DNA of 26,122 nucleotides from Nitrososphaerota archaeon (GTDB lineage Archaea > Thermoproteota > Nitrososphaeria > Nitrososphaerales > Gagatemarchaeaceae). The notes beneath the pieces were generated by a model that was given only the letters and a program-made list of their open reading frames with translations, was not told where the DNA came from and searched no databases. Location of the stretch: assembly GCA_005877225.1 (NCBI GenBank), contig VBPK01000071.1, positions 4,680 through 30,801 of the forward strand. The letters run 5' to 3'. Shown here piece after piece: positions 14,783 through 22,092 of this stretch. A program made the translations under genes and the position numbers. How positions within the stretch are numbered: position 1 is the stretch's first letter; every line of letters begins with the position of its first letter.

Positions 14783-15328
14783 ATGCCCGCGGAAGAGACA
14801 CTCATTCGCGTCGACGACAAAGACAACCAGGTCGGTACAGACACGAGAGAGAACTGTCACCTCGGGAGGGGGCTCAGGCACAGAGCCTACGTGGTGTTCC
14901 TCTTCCACGGAGGGAGGCTCCTTCTGCAGAGGCGGAGCAGAGAGAAGCTTCTGTGGCCGGTGTACTGGGACGTCTCCTACACCAGCCACGTCCACCCGGG
15001 GGAGACATACTTCGAGGCGGCCCTGAGAAGAGGGATGCAGGAGCTCGGTGTTAAGCCGAGGAAGCTCGAGGATGTCCTGGCTTTCACCTACGAGGCACCA
15101 TTTGGGAGGTACTCGGAGAACGAGTACTGCAAGCTTCTCGTAGGGGAATTCGACGGAAGCTGCACCCCTAACCCCGCAGAGATAGCTGAGACGAAGTTCA
15201 CGACCCTCGAGGGGCTCAGAAAGGACATGCGGCAGGAAGTCGCCACCTACACACCCTGGCTCAGGCTCGCCTTCGAGGGCTTCCTCAGAAACGGGGCCTC
15301 CCGTAAGTACAGGAGGGCAGACGAGTGA
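14783..15328 (+). CDS. Type I isopentenyl-diphosphate isomerase-like Nudix protein lacking the catalytic Cys
   Basis: A 181-residue Nudix-fold protein. Against remembered E. coli Idi it keeps the five metal ligands in the right spacing: H26 and H33 (CHLGRGLRHRAY), H69, and E112/E114 (SENEYC). The helix GETYFEAALRRGMQELGV (73-90) aligns gap-free with the IDI Nudix helix. The residue aligned with catalytic Cys67 is Thr67 (YTSHVHPGE versus VCGHPQLGE). It may be an isomerase with altered chemistry or a Nudix hydrolase acting on a diphosphate. The start at 14783 is set by TATA at 14750-14756. It is convergent with the DHH gene with only 2 bp between stops. No other isoprenoid gene lies in the window. 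Confidence 0.75.
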   Translation: MPAEETLIRVDDKDNQVGTDTRENCHLGRGLRHRAYVVFLFHGGRLLLQRRSREKLLWPVYWDVSYTSHVHPGETYFEAALRRGMQELGVKPRKLEDVLAFTYEAPFGRYSENEYCKLLVGEFDGSCTPNPAEIAETKFTTLEGLRKDMRQEVATYTPWLRLAFEGFLRNGASRKYRRADE

Positions 15329-15330
15329 CA

Positions 15331-16344
15331 CTACTTCACGTGAACCGCTGGAGCCTTCACGAGTCTGGATAACTCGGAGGTGCATCTCTCCTCCACCTCC
15401 TCCGCCGTGAGGCTGCTGGTTAGCGACGCGGCCGTCGGATGGCCTCCCCCGTACCCTCCCCCTCCTTCCCTCCCCACGACCGCCGCGACCTTCGTCCCGA
15501 GGTGTATCTTCGTCGCGTCGAAGAACCTGGCGCTGCTGCGGAGGCTGCACCTCGTCTCTCCCTCGGTGCGTCCCGTAGCGATCGCGATGTCCGCCCCCAG
15601 GTTCAGGAGCCCTCTGGCGACAGGCGCATGGAATGAACCGACCCTACTCCTCGCCATGACCCAGGGGCCGATTCGAATGATCTCGAGGCGCTGTGCGCCC
15701 TTCAGCCTCGCGACCACCTCGCCGTAGTCCGGCTCGCCCCTGAGCATCCTTCGCGCCTTCTCCAGGCTCGCGCCATCCTCGACCAGACCGACAGCAGCCT
15801 TCAGGGCGCCCTGCCCGGCTATCGCGAGGTGCTGCGAGTCGAAGAGAATAGCGGCCAGGAGCGCCTGCGCCACCCTCCTCTTCATGGGAACCCGGAGGTC
15901 TCCGTAGATTGCGTAGACTACCTCAGCGGCTGAAGTGGCTTCCCTATCGACGATTGTCCTGTCGTAGAGGGTCGTCCGCTGAATCGGGTGGTGGTCCACG
16001 AGGACCTTGAATGCCCCGCTCTCTCTCATCTTCCCGAGCCAGGACCCGAGGAGCTCCGTGTGCCCCACGTCGACGGCGACGAAGAGCTCGTAGGTCTCGC
16101 CGCCCGTCGCGCCCTCATCGACCACCCGGTGAGGGAAGATTCGAGCGAGCCTCCTGGCGGGGAGAGTCATCTTCCCCGGCGCGACGATATCGACTTCTGC
16201 GCTCGGGGAGAGCCGCTTCATCAGCGCGGAGAGGGCATAGGCGGAGAGGTATGCGTCGGCATCCGCGTTCCTGTGGCAGACGACGGCGACACGGCGAAGG
16301 CCCTCTGTCTCGACGAAGGGGAACCTCTCCCTCGGGGGAGACAA
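15331..16344 (-). CDS. DHH/DHHA1 family phosphoesterase (NrnA/RecJ-like)
   Basis: A 337-residue protein. The DHH domain has CHRNADADAY (H24, N26, D28, D30), AVDVGH (D92) and VLVDHHP (D117-H118-H119), the Mn-binding set. The C-terminal DHHA1 domain has the RNA/DNA-binding GGGGYGGGHPTAAS loop near residue 300. Length matches archaeal stand-alone DHH nucleases (about 320-340), which degrade short oligonucleotides or cyclic-dinucleotide products; exact substrate unknown. The TTG at 16344 is about 28 bp from a TATA-like run (16368-16375), which overlaps the end of the prefoldin gene, so it may have its own leaderless promoter although it follows that gene by 34 bp. Confidence 0.88.
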   Translation of the reverse strand: MSPPRERFPFVETEGLRRVAVVCHRNADADAYLSAYALSALMKRLSPSAEVDIVAPGKMTLPARRLARIFPHRVVDEGATGGETYELFVAVDVGHTELLGSWLGKMRESGAFKVLVDHHPIQRTTLYDRTIVDREATSAAEVVYAIYGDLRVPMKRRVAQALLAAILFDSQHLAIAGQGALKAAVGLVEDGASLEKARRMLRGEPDYGEVVARLKGAQRLEIIRIGPWVMARSRVGSFHAPVARGLLNLGADIAIATGRTEGETRCSLRSSARFFDATKIHLGTKVAAVVGREGGGGYGGGHPTAASLTSSLTAEEVEERCTSELSRLVKAPAVHVK

Positions 16345-16367
16345 CTCGCCCCGAGAATATGTTCTCT

Positions 16368-16375
16368 GTTAAAAA
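16368..16375 (-). promoter_or_regulatory. TATA-like element for the DHH phosphoesterase gene
   Basis: Minus-strand TTTTTAAC, centred about 28 bp before the TTG at 16344. It lies immediately after or over the prefoldin stop and may double as that operon's T-rich termination signal. Confidence 0.45.
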
Positions 16376-16378
16376 CAG

Positions 16379-16765
16379 CTACTCTTCCTCGGCCGCTGCG
16401 GCGGCCCGAGCCCTGCCGCCTTTCATCGAATCGTCTATCTTCACCTGAATCTCCTTCAGGCTAGCTCTGAACCTGGCCTCCTGCTTCGCAAGAACGAGGG
16501 ACCTGGTGCCCGCGAGCTCCTTCTTCTCGGCCATCTCCTTCACGATGGCATCCTTCGGGACCTTGATCAGGAGGTTGCCCGCGAACTTGAAGATCTGGTC
16601 GGAGTTAGTGTTCTTATTCAGCTCCTCTAGGGCCTTCTCCGCCTCCGCCTGCTCCAACTCTACCTGCTGCTTCTGGACCAGGACGGCTTGCAGGTTTTGT
16701 TGTATCTGCTCAAACCTGGCAAGCTGCTCCCTCAGCCATGGTGGCAGCTGCTCGGCCTCGCTCAA
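16379..16765 (-). CDS. pfdB: Prefoldin beta subunit
   Basis: A 128-residue two-helix coiled-coil protein. The N-terminal helix (LREQLARFEQIQQNLQAVLVQKQQVELEQAEAEKALEEL) and C-terminal helix (about 75-115) flank the short beta-hairpin region with SDQIFKFAGNLLIKVPKDAIVKEM, which is the prefoldin beta signature (YKxVGxxLIxxxK). It assembles with prefoldin alpha to hand unfolded proteins to the thermosome. An unusual Ala/Glu-rich tail (RARAAAAAEEE) ends it. The TTG at 16765 overlaps the stop of the small upstream ORF as TTGA. It is the last sure member of the exosome operon. Confidence 0.9.
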   Translation of the reverse strand: MSEAEQLPPWLREQLARFEQIQQNLQAVLVQKQQVELEQAEAEKALEELNKNTNSDQIFKFAGNLLIKVPKDAIVKEMAEKKELAGTRSLVLAKQEARFRASLKEIQVKIDDSMKGGRARAAAAAEEE

Positions 16766-16989
16766 TGTCTGCCCAACTTCTTGCGCGAGTGCTTAAAGGC
16801 TTTCGGCGGACTCGTGACTTTTCCCATGCTCTGAAGGGCCTCCCGCGCCTTGGCTATCACCTCCGCGGGTTCTTTCGACCGGATGACCATCTCCGCACCA
16901 CCCATCGGTGGCTTGGACGAATTCGGCGCGGGAAGCCCAGGTCTCTCTGGCTCTTCGACGAGGGTTATCCTGAGCTCTATCGCGGTTAT
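16762..16989 (-). CDS. Unrecognised 75-codon protein in the exosome operon, no canonical start codon
   Basis: Between the eL43 and prefoldin genes the minus strand has a clean frame ending in TGA that overlaps the prefoldin TTG (TTGA). Translation reads ITAIELRITLVEEPERPGLP, then a Pro/Ser-rich loop and PPMGG, then AEMVIRSKEPAEVIAKAREAL, ending in a basic tail (HSRKKLGRH): strand, loop, strand, helix, basic tail. Codon choice resembles the neighbours. The frame has no ATG, GTG or TTG between the upstream stop (inside the eL43 gene) and codon 29 (ATG, which would give 47 residues); the first plausible codon after the eL43 stop is ATA at 16989. The position is where pcc1 (KEOPS) is often found, but the Pcc1 D-x-x-ALR motif is absent. 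Function unknown. Confidence 0.55.
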   Translation of the reverse strand: MTAIELRITLVEEPERPGLPAPNSSKPPMGGAEMVIRSKEPAEVIAKAREALQSMGKVTSPPKAFKHSRKKLGRH

Positions 16990-16993
16990 CGGG

Positions 16994-17218
16994 TTACGCC
17001 GTCTTTGCCGGGACGATATCGTAGGCGCCTCCCGCCACCGTATACCCGCACACCGAGCAGGCCCAGATGCCCGAGGCAGACCTCTTCAGCTTCAGACTCG
17101 CGCAGGAGGGGCACTCGCGGGCGGTCTTGAGTGTCCTGTACACCCGGGAGTATCGCTTCCTCACGGTAGAGCCGAACTTGGCTCTGAGCCCGTGCACCGC
17201 TTCCATCTTCTTGGGCAT
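16994..17218 (-). CDS. rpl37ae: Ribosomal protein eL43 (L37Ae)
   Basis: A 74-residue zinc-ribbon ribosomal protein. The N-terminal block (GLRAKFGSTVRKRYSRVYR) is basic and contacts rRNA. The ribbon has CPSC (about 37-40) and CSVC (about 55-58), followed by the conserved VAGGAY turn. It belongs to the large subunit. The ATG at 17218 overlaps the rrp42 stop as TGATG. Its place after rrp42 is the common archaeal order. In many archaea rpoP follows it; here it does not. Confidence 0.95.
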   Translation of the reverse strand: MPKKMEAVHGLRAKFGSTVRKRYSRVYRTLKTARECPSCASLKLKRSASGIWACSVCGYTVAGGAYDIVPAKTA

Positions 17219-18033
17219 CAGCCGGTCGCCTCCTTGATCACGCTTCTTAGCTCCCTCCCCTTTCTGATTGCTTTCTCGGCCGCCTCCATCACCTGCGCTG
17301 GGGTGAATGTGCCCGCCTCCCCCTTCTGCCCCGCACAGATGTTCTCCTCGTCGTCGGTGGTGAGAGTTATCCTGGCGTCCATCACTGCCTCCTCCTCGGC
17401 CGTCGGGTCGACAACGATGATGCTTCCGATCCTCGCCATCGTGATTGAGACGGGGGTCTTCTGCACGGGAAAGGGCACCAGCTTTCCTGTGTTGGTCACC
17501 TTCTCCCCATTCGCCTCGAACTTCGGCATCTTGGCGGTGCGGAGTGCCGAGACTACCGCATAGCTTGTCGCATCGAAGAGGTTTCCGTCCACGTTGAGGA
17601 TGTTGACGTCCACGAATACCGTGTAGACCGACTTCCCCGCGATAAGGACGAGCTTTGACAGGTCGACCATCTCGGACTCTCTCACCCCCCTGTCCACGAC
17701 ACGGGCGAGCTCTATCGCATTCTCGTCTGGAGGACCGGCCTCCGCATAAGGGGAAGCGAGGGGGAGTACCTCGGCGTTCACCATAAGGACCCCCTTGTCG
17801 GGGGTGTCTGCGAAGGGCGTCCCAGTCGCCACCTTCACACCCGCGATTACCTGGGTGTTGCCGAGACTCACCTTCGCGGAGCCGTTCGCCTTCTCGATCA
17901 GCCTTGTCTCGATCTTCAACGCCCTCGTTTCGTCCTGGCTCCTGCCGTCGACTCTCTTACCCTTCGCGAGAAGCTCGACCATCTGTGCCTTCCGGAGAGT
18001 CTCCACCACGTAATTCTTCTTGACCGCCGACAC
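17218..18033 (-). CDS. rrp42: Exosome subunit Rrp42
   Basis: A 271-residue RNase PH-fold protein. It contains GKRVDGRSQDETRALKIETRL, NGSAKVSLGNTQVIAGVKV, RVVDRGVRESEMVDLSKL, WKVFVD-like YTVFVDVNILNVDGNLFDA, and PVSITMARIGSIIVVDPTAEEEAVMDARI. In archaeal exosomes Rrp42 is the catalytically inert partner that alternates with Rrp41 in the hexameric ring and helps form the RNA-binding pore. Length matches the family (about 270-275). The GTG at 18033 follows the rrp41 TAG with no gap. Confidence is high from sequence and operon context. Confidence 0.96.
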   Translation of the reverse strand: MSAVKKNYVVETLRKAQMVELLAKGKRVDGRSQDETRALKIETRLIEKANGSAKVSLGNTQVIAGVKVATGTPFADTPDKGVLMVNAEVLPLASPYAEAGPPDENAIELARVVDRGVRESEMVDLSKLVLIAGKSVYTVFVDVNILNVDGNLFDATSYAVVSALRTAKMPKFEANGEKVTNTGKLVPFPVQKTPVSITMARIGSIIVVDPTAEEEAVMDARITLTTDDEENICAGQKGEAGTFTPAQVMEAAEKAIRKGRELRSVIKEATG

Positions 18034-18783
18034 CTACTCTTCCTCCTCCATCGCCGTCTCGGAAGGTGAGGCGCCAAAGTACTTCTCCAGTAGGGCCTTC
18101 CTCTGCATCTCGTAGACCATCCTCCCGCCAGTCATCGCGAGCTCGAAGGCCTTCCTGAAATTCTCCGGGGTGTAGATGCCGTCCACCTGCAGGAGCGTCA
18201 CCTGGTTCAGATTGGGCATGAACGCTACGGGCATGTCTCCCGACCCCTCCTTGTCTTCGGTGTCGTTGAGGTCGAGGACCACCTGCCCATCGACGATCCC
18301 AGACGAGCAGCCGACCACGAGGTCTCTCATGTTTATTCCCGCGTCGGAGAGTGCGAGAGACGCAGCCGTGATCCCCGCTACCCTCGAGCCCCCGTCTGAC
18401 TGCAGGACCTCGACGAATATCTGGATCGCCGCCCTCGGATAGTCCTCCGCGATCAGCGCGGGTTCGAGGGCCTCTCTGATAACCTTGGAGATTTCAATCT
18501 CCCTCCGGGAAGGTGCGGGGTTCTTCCTCTCGTCGACGGAGAAGGGAGCCATGTGGTACCTGCAGCGTATGAGCGCCCTATCGGGCAGGACCATGTGCTT
18601 CGGATGGACCTCCTTCGGCCCGTACACCGCGGCCACGATCTTGTTCTTGCCGAACTCAATGTAGGCCGAACCGTCGGCATTCTTCAGCTGCCCCACCTCC
18701 ATCCTGATGGGTCGGAGCTCGTTCCATCTCCTCCCGTCTGTCCTCACCCCGGCATCGCTGATGAGTTTCTTCTTATTCTCCAC
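18034..18783 (-). CDS. rrp41: Exosome catalytic subunit Rrp41
   Basis: A 249-residue RNase PH-fold protein: VRTDGRRWNELRPIRMEVG, GSAYIEFGKNKIVAAVYGP, SRREIEISKVIREALEPAL, QSDGGSRVAGITAASLALSDAG, and the catalytic acidic segment NDTEDKEGSGDMPVAFMP. It degrades or extends RNA 3' ends by phosphorolysis inside the Rrp41-Rrp42 ring. The C-terminus is a charged tail (AMEEEE). The GTG at 18783 overlaps the rrp4 gene by 11 bp; a GTG at 18747 would remove the N-terminal lead but the longer form fits the family better. Confidence 0.96.
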   Translation of the reverse strand: MENKKKLISDAGVRTDGRRWNELRPIRMEVGQLKNADGSAYIEFGKNKIVAAVYGPKEVHPKHMVLPDRALIRCRYHMAPFSVDERKNPAPSRREIEISKVIREALEPALIAEDYPRAAIQIFVEVLQSDGGSRVAGITAASLALSDAGINMRDLVVGCSSGIVDGQVVLDLNDTEDKEGSGDMPVAFMPNLNQVTLLQVDGIYTPENFRKAFELAMTGGRMVYEMQRKALLEKYFGASPSETAMEEEE

Positions 18784-19459
18784 CTTGCGCCCCTGCTCCG
18801 AGATAGTTCTGGACCTTCGTCGTCAGGTCGGCGAGATGGGCCTCCTCCTCGATCATCCTGATCGCGCTCGCGGCCTTCAGAATCCCCTCCGGCGGTCCGG
18901 AGACCACGACCAGACCGTTCTGTCCAACCTTCAGCTCGCAGCCTGTCTGGTCGCTTATCATGTTGACCATGTATCCCTTTCTTCCTATCAACCTCGGCAC
19001 CTTTGTCGGTGATATCTTAACGATTTCGCCCCTCGGGACCTTCCCCAGCCCGGGGCCACGAATCGAGATCTGCGGGTCCCTCGACCTGTCGAAGGCCTCT
19101 ATCTTGCAGAGCAGCAGGTCGCCAACCTTGAATTTGCTGCTGAGGTCGTGTGTGGCGGGGGAGAAGTCTCTCCCGAAGACAAACGAGGCGGGGAGGTAGC
19201 CGAAGAATGAGGAGTTGATGTCGATCTCCCAGCCGAACCCCGACATATCGATGACCTTGCCCACGACCTGGTCGTCGACGTGCGGGAGGTAGGGGCCCGT
19301 GAGCGGTATCAGCTTCACCCCCTCGCTGCTGACCTCCCCCAGCCCGATCCTGAGCGCGATGTAGTCGCTTCCCCTCTTCTCTATGTAGCTCCCGTACCTG
19401 TAATCGCCGGAGGCGATGACGTCTCCCGGGATAACCTGTTTTCTTGTTATGAGAGGCAA
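18773..19459 (-). CDS. rrp4: Exosome RNA-binding cap subunit Rrp4
   Basis: A 228-residue protein with the three Rrp4 parts: an N-terminal domain (VIPGDVIASGDYRYGSYI), an S1 domain (about 60-135, DDQVVGKVIDMSGFGWEIDI through GDLLLCKIEAFDRSRDPQIS) and a KH domain (about 145-210) with the GRKGYMVNMI loop. It caps the exosome ring and recruits RNA. Length is normal. The TTG at 19459 is 1 nt after the SBDS stop. Downstream it overlaps rrp41 by 11 bp, so expression is coupled. Confidence 0.96.
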   Translation of the reverse strand: MPLITRKQVIPGDVIASGDYRYGSYIEKRGSDYIALRIGLGEVSSEGVKLIPLTGPYLPHVDDQVVGKVIDMSGFGWEIDINSSFFGYLPASFVFGRDFSPATHDLSSKFKVGDLLLCKIEAFDRSRDPQISIRGPGLGKVPRGEIVKISPTKVPRLIGRKGYMVNMISDQTGCELKVGQNGLVVVSGPPEGILKAASAIRMIEEEAHLADLTTKVQNYLGAGAQGGE

Positions 19460-19460
19460 C

Positions 19461-20150
19461 TTATTTCACCAATGTAGCTTGGGCCGCTCCCTTCGTGTTC
19501 GAGCCTAGCTTCTCTAGCAGGCCAGGCTGGGAACCAGCGGGTATTTCTACTATTGCCGATAGGGTGCCGTCGGCCCCCCAGTCCTCCTTCAGAATCTCTC
19601 CGAAGTTCTTCAGCACTCCAATCGTCTGCCCCGAGTACTGCGGGGAGACCCTCACGAGGAGCCTGACCCTTTCCGACTTCAGGGGGATGATGCTCCGAAT
19701 CTTCTCGACGACCATCTTGGTCTGCTCGCTCGCATCCTGGAAGGGGTCGATGGAGATTCTCGCCTCCTGCATCGCCTGCTCCACCCTTATGGGTGGGTGC
19801 GGGAGGGACGTCCTGGGGTCGACGTATGTCTTCGCGATCATCGTCACGATACTCTTCCTCTTCTCGTCGAGGAGCTTCTTCCTCTGCTCCTGCGTGAGCT
19901 GGAGCTCCCCTCGCCTGAGCACCTCGACCGCGGCCTTCGCCGGGTCCTCGGTCTTGAAGTATTTCTTGAGCTTCTCAGTTCCGACCCGGAGTCCTTTCGA
20001 TGACTCGGAGAAGACTTCGTCTGCCGCGATGACCTGAGACGGTTCTATCTGCTTCCCAAGCTTGAAGTTCAGCGCGGGGTCAGGGTTTACCAGTATCTCG
20101 AAGTGTTCGCCATCTACGATTAGGCGTACCGTTGTATATCTGCTGCTCAT
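19461..20150 (-). CDS. sbds: Ribosome maturation protein SBDS (SDO1 family)
   Basis: A 229-residue SBDS homologue. The N-terminal FYSH domain (about 1-85) has TTVRLIVDGEHFEILVNPD and ADEVFSESSKGLRV. The central helical domain has LQLTQEQRKKLLDEKRK and VDPRTSLPHPPIRVEQAM, the most conserved SBDS motif. The third domain ends the protein (ERVRLLVRVSPQYSG). It releases the anti-association factor aIF6 from the large subunit. The ATG at 20150 follows psmA by 12 bp. Position beside the exosome genes is typical of archaea and was part of the original case for the family's role in RNA processing. Confidence 0.96.
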   Translation of the reverse strand: MSSRYTTVRLIVDGEHFEILVNPDPALNFKLGKQIEPSQVIAADEVFSESSKGLRVGTEKLKKYFKTEDPAKAAVEVLRRGELQLTQEQRKKLLDEKRKSIVTMIAKTYVDPRTSLPHPPIRVEQAMQEARISIDPFQDASEQTKMVVEKIRSIIPLKSERVRLLVRVSPQYSGQTIGVLKNFGEILKEDWGADGTLSAIVEIPAGSQPGLLEKLGSNTKGAAQATLVK

Positions 20151-20162
20151 GGAAAAATATCT

Positions 20163-20912
20163 TCAACCGCTCTTCGCTGGTGGCTTGTCGCTTCGCGTCT
20201 TTGCGCTGCCCGCGTTCTTTCCGATCTCCTGCTCGGTCAGCCTCCGCATCTTCTTCGTCTCCGCGTCTATCACGGCCGTCTTGATGTGTGCCGTGCCGTG
20301 CTTGTCTTCGCTGACCAGATAGATGCATTCGATGGCGAGGGTTACCGCCTGGTCGATGCTTGTCTCCTTGCTGTAGTTCTTTTCCAGGTAGTCATTAACC
20401 TGGTCGCTCCCGGCTCCGATGGCTATCGCATCGAAGCCCTGGTAAGCCCCGGTGGGGTCCGTAAGGAAGACGACGGGCCCGTAGTTCTCGTCGACGCCCG
20501 CGATGATGAGGGAGACTCCAAAGGGTCTCACGCCAGCGTACTGAGTATACTGCTGATTCAGGTCAGCTATCCTCTTTGCTATCGACTCTATGTCTATGGG
20601 CTCGTCGTAGATTAGCCTGTTACTCTGCGACATGACACGCGCGTTGTCGACCTGAATCCTCGCATCGGGGATGTAGCCGGCGCCCACCGCACCGACGTGG
20701 TCGTCTATCTGGAACATCTTGATCGATGTGTCGCCGTTCTGCAGTTTTCTGCCTCTCTCCTCGACCGCGAGAACGACTCCCTTATTCGTCCGTACCCCGA
20801 CCGCGAGACTTCCGCGCCTGACCGTCTCGAGGGCGTACTCGACCTGATAAAGCCTGCCGTCGGGGGAGAAGATGGTAATCGCTCTGTCGTATCCCGCCGA
20901 GGGTGCAAACAA
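20163..20912 (-). CDS. psmA: Proteasome alpha subunit
   Basis: A 249-residue 20S alpha subunit. The N-terminal signature GYDRAITIFSPDGRLYQVEYA is intact, followed by GSLAVGVRTNKGVVLAVE and VRPFGVSLIIAGVDE. Alpha subunits build the outer heptameric rings and the gate and are not catalytic. A Lys/Ala-rich tail (TRSDKPPAKSG) follows the last helix. The gene starts with TTG at 20912; TATA-like TTTTAAAG lies about 46 bp upstream and GGAG about 10 nt upstream, so this first operon gene has a short leader with an SD rather than being leaderless. The beta subunit is not in the window. Confidence 0.96.
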   Translation of the reverse strand: MFAPSAGYDRAITIFSPDGRLYQVEYALETVRRGSLAVGVRTNKGVVLAVEERGRKLQNGDTSIKMFQIDDHVGAVGAGYIPDARIQVDNARVMSQSNRLIYDEPIDIESIAKRIADLNQQYTQYAGVRPFGVSLIIAGVDENYGPVVFLTDPTGAYQGFDAIAIGAGSDQVNDYLEKNYSKETSIDQAVTLAIECIYLVSEDKHGTAHIKTAVIDAETKKMRRLTEQEIGKNAGSAKTRSDKPPAKSG

Positions 20913-20953
20913 TTTTTTCTCTAGCTCCTAATCTTCGAACCTCTTTCGTCTGC

Positions 20954-20964
20954 TTTAAAAGTTT
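20954..20964 (-). promoter_or_regulatory. Promoter of the proteasome/exosome operon
   Basis: Minus-strand CTTTTAAAGC is a strong TATA box about 46 bp from the psmA TTG at 20912, predicting a leader of about 20 nt that contains GGAG. It should drive psmA-sbds-rrp4-rrp41-rrp42-rpl37ae-small ORF-pfdB, whose gaps are 12 bp or less. Confidence 0.55.
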
Positions 20965-20993
20965 GTTTACGCGTCGGCCAACCTCCGGTCTTC

Positions 20994-21038
20994 GGCGAGG
21001 CGAGGCGAGGCGAGGCGAGTCTAGTCTAGTCTAGTCGA
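20994..21038. repeat. Drifting 5-bp tandem repeat between divergent promoters
   Basis: Nine 5-bp units run without a break: five copies of GGCGA (20994-21018), three of GTCTA (21019-21033) and one GTCGA (21034-21038). The period is kept while the unit changes in one step from GC-rich to AT-richer, consistent with slippage on two different seeds or with a constrained spacing. It lies between the psmA TATA and the amidotransferase TATA. Confidence 0.8.
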
Positions 21039-21065
21039 GAGAGAGGGATATTGGATTGACAAAGT

Positions 21066-21072
21066 TCTTATG
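21066..21072 (+). promoter_or_regulatory. TATA-like element for the amidotransferase–JAMM–M6 operon
   Basis: TTCTTATGG is centred about 30 bp before the TTG at 21099, fitting a leaderless transcript. Confidence 0.45.
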
Positions 21073-21098
21073 GTTCAGAGAGTCCGCGCCGTGGGAGT

Positions 21099-21695
21099 TT
21101 GCTCAAGCTTCTTCTCGTGAACAACTACGACGCGTCAAATCGGGAGAGGATGCTGACCCTGAAGGCCTCCCTCGCCCGCGGTGGCAGAGTCGAGGTCACC
21201 GATTGGAATCTCGTCACGAGCGAGAAGCTGAGAGAGTATGACGGGGTCATACTGAGCGGTTCCTACGACATGCTATCGAGTGCGAAGACCCAGGCGAAAT
21301 TTGCTAGGGAGATAGACGCCGTGAAGGACCACGGCGGCCCAGCCCTGGGAGTCTGCTTCGGCCACCAGCTCCTCGGCCACGCATTCGGGTCGAGGGTGGT
21401 GAGGGCGGCTAACCCCGCGAAGGGCTACCGCGACGCGGAGGTCTTGAGGCGTGACACTCTCTTCAGGGGCCTTCCCCGTTCGATTGGCGTCTACGAGTCC
21501 CATCAGGAGGAGGTCGAGTCACTCCCCGCGGGGTTCGCTCACCTCGCACGAAGCTCGACAGCAGAGATCTGTGCGATGAAGCACTCCGGGCTCCCGATCT
21601 ACGGAGTGCAGTTCCATCCGGAGCGCTACAGCCTCGAGAAACCCGACGGCGAGGTAATCCTTGCAAATTTCGTCGAACACCTCGTCAAGGATTGA
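21099..21695 (+). CDS. Class I glutamine amidotransferase domain protein (GuaA-N-like)
   Basis: A 198-residue stand-alone class I GATase. The nucleophile elbow is GVCFGHQLLGHAFG with Cys86; the His-Glu of the triad are H173-P-E175 in IYGVQFHPERYS. Other landmarks are LLLVNNYD at the start, YDGVILSGSYD, and VYESHQEEVESLP (the SH-xD/E-V segment of GMP-synthase-type domains). It should release ammonia from glutamine for a synthetase partner, or hydrolyse a gamma-glutamyl substrate. The segment after HPE lacks the HT-x-x-G of true GMP synthase subunit A, so guaA is not claimed. No synthetase gene is nearby; the partners here are two peptidases. The TTG start follows a TATA by about 30 bp. Confidence 0.8.
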   Translation: MLKLLLVNNYDASNRERMLTLKASLARGGRVEVTDWNLVTSEKLREYDGVILSGSYDMLSSAKTQAKFAREIDAVKDHGGPALGVCFGHQLLGHAFGSRVVRAANPAKGYRDAEVLRRDTLFRGLPRSIGVYESHQEEVESLPAGFAHLARSSTAEICAMKHSGLPIYGVQFHPERYSLEKPDGEVILANFVEHLVKD

Positions 21696-21708
21696 GGTAT
21701 CGGCTTTT

Positions 21709-22092
21709 TTGCCCGTCGAGCGAGTGGTCATCAAGAAGGAGGTGGTGGACAGCCTGCTTTCTTACTCGCAGATGTCCTATCCGAGGGAGGGCATCCTCCT
21801 CCTGAGGGGCAAGGCGAAGAAGGGGGTGGCCGTGGTCTCCGGCGTGGTGATTCCTCCCGCCGCGGTGCACGGCGAGGGGTTCTCTTCGTTCAGCTGGTTC
21901 ATGCTTCCGGTCGACTCCTCCTTCCTGGGGGTCGCCCACTCACATCCCTCCGGCAACGCAACGCCTTCTGAGCAGGACCTGCTTCACCTCGCTGGGAGGA
22001 TAATGGTGATCCTCGGCTATCCCTACGGGGATTCGTCTTCTCTGCGTGTCTACGACTCAAGGGGGAGGGAGTTGCCTTTCGAGGTGGAATAG
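21709..22092 (+). CDS. JAMM/MPN+ metallopeptidase (archaeal deubiquitinase-like)
   Basis: About 127 residues forming a single MPN domain. The zinc/catalytic set is complete: E27 in REGILLLRG, H77-S-H79-P in VAHSHPSGN, S87 and D90 (HxHP-x6-S-x2-D). The metal-dependent fold is that of PSMD14/Csn5 and archaeal JAMM enzymes that remove SAMP/ubiquitin-like tags from proteins. I place the start at the TTG at 21709, 13 bp after the amidotransferase stop; the in-frame TTG at 21661 lies within that gene. Its stop overlaps the next GTG as TAGTG, so it is coupled to the M6 protease. Its ubiquitin-like substrate is not in this window. Confidence 0.85.
   Translation: MPVERVVIKKEVVDSLLSYSQMSYPREGILLLRGKAKKGVAVVSGVVIPPAAVHGEGFSSFSWFMLPVDSSFLGVAHSHPSGNATPSEQDLLHLAGRIMVILGYPYGDSSSLRVYDSRGRELPFEVE

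Noticed and set aside
16011..16464. Arg/Ser-rich plus-strand frames opposite the DHH gene
   Set aside because: They are shadows of a GC-rich gene; composition is typical of antisense frames and the minus-strand DHH motifs are decisive.
20994..21038. Possible CRISPR array
   Set aside because: Units are 5 bp, contiguous and without spacers; there are no cas genes in the window.
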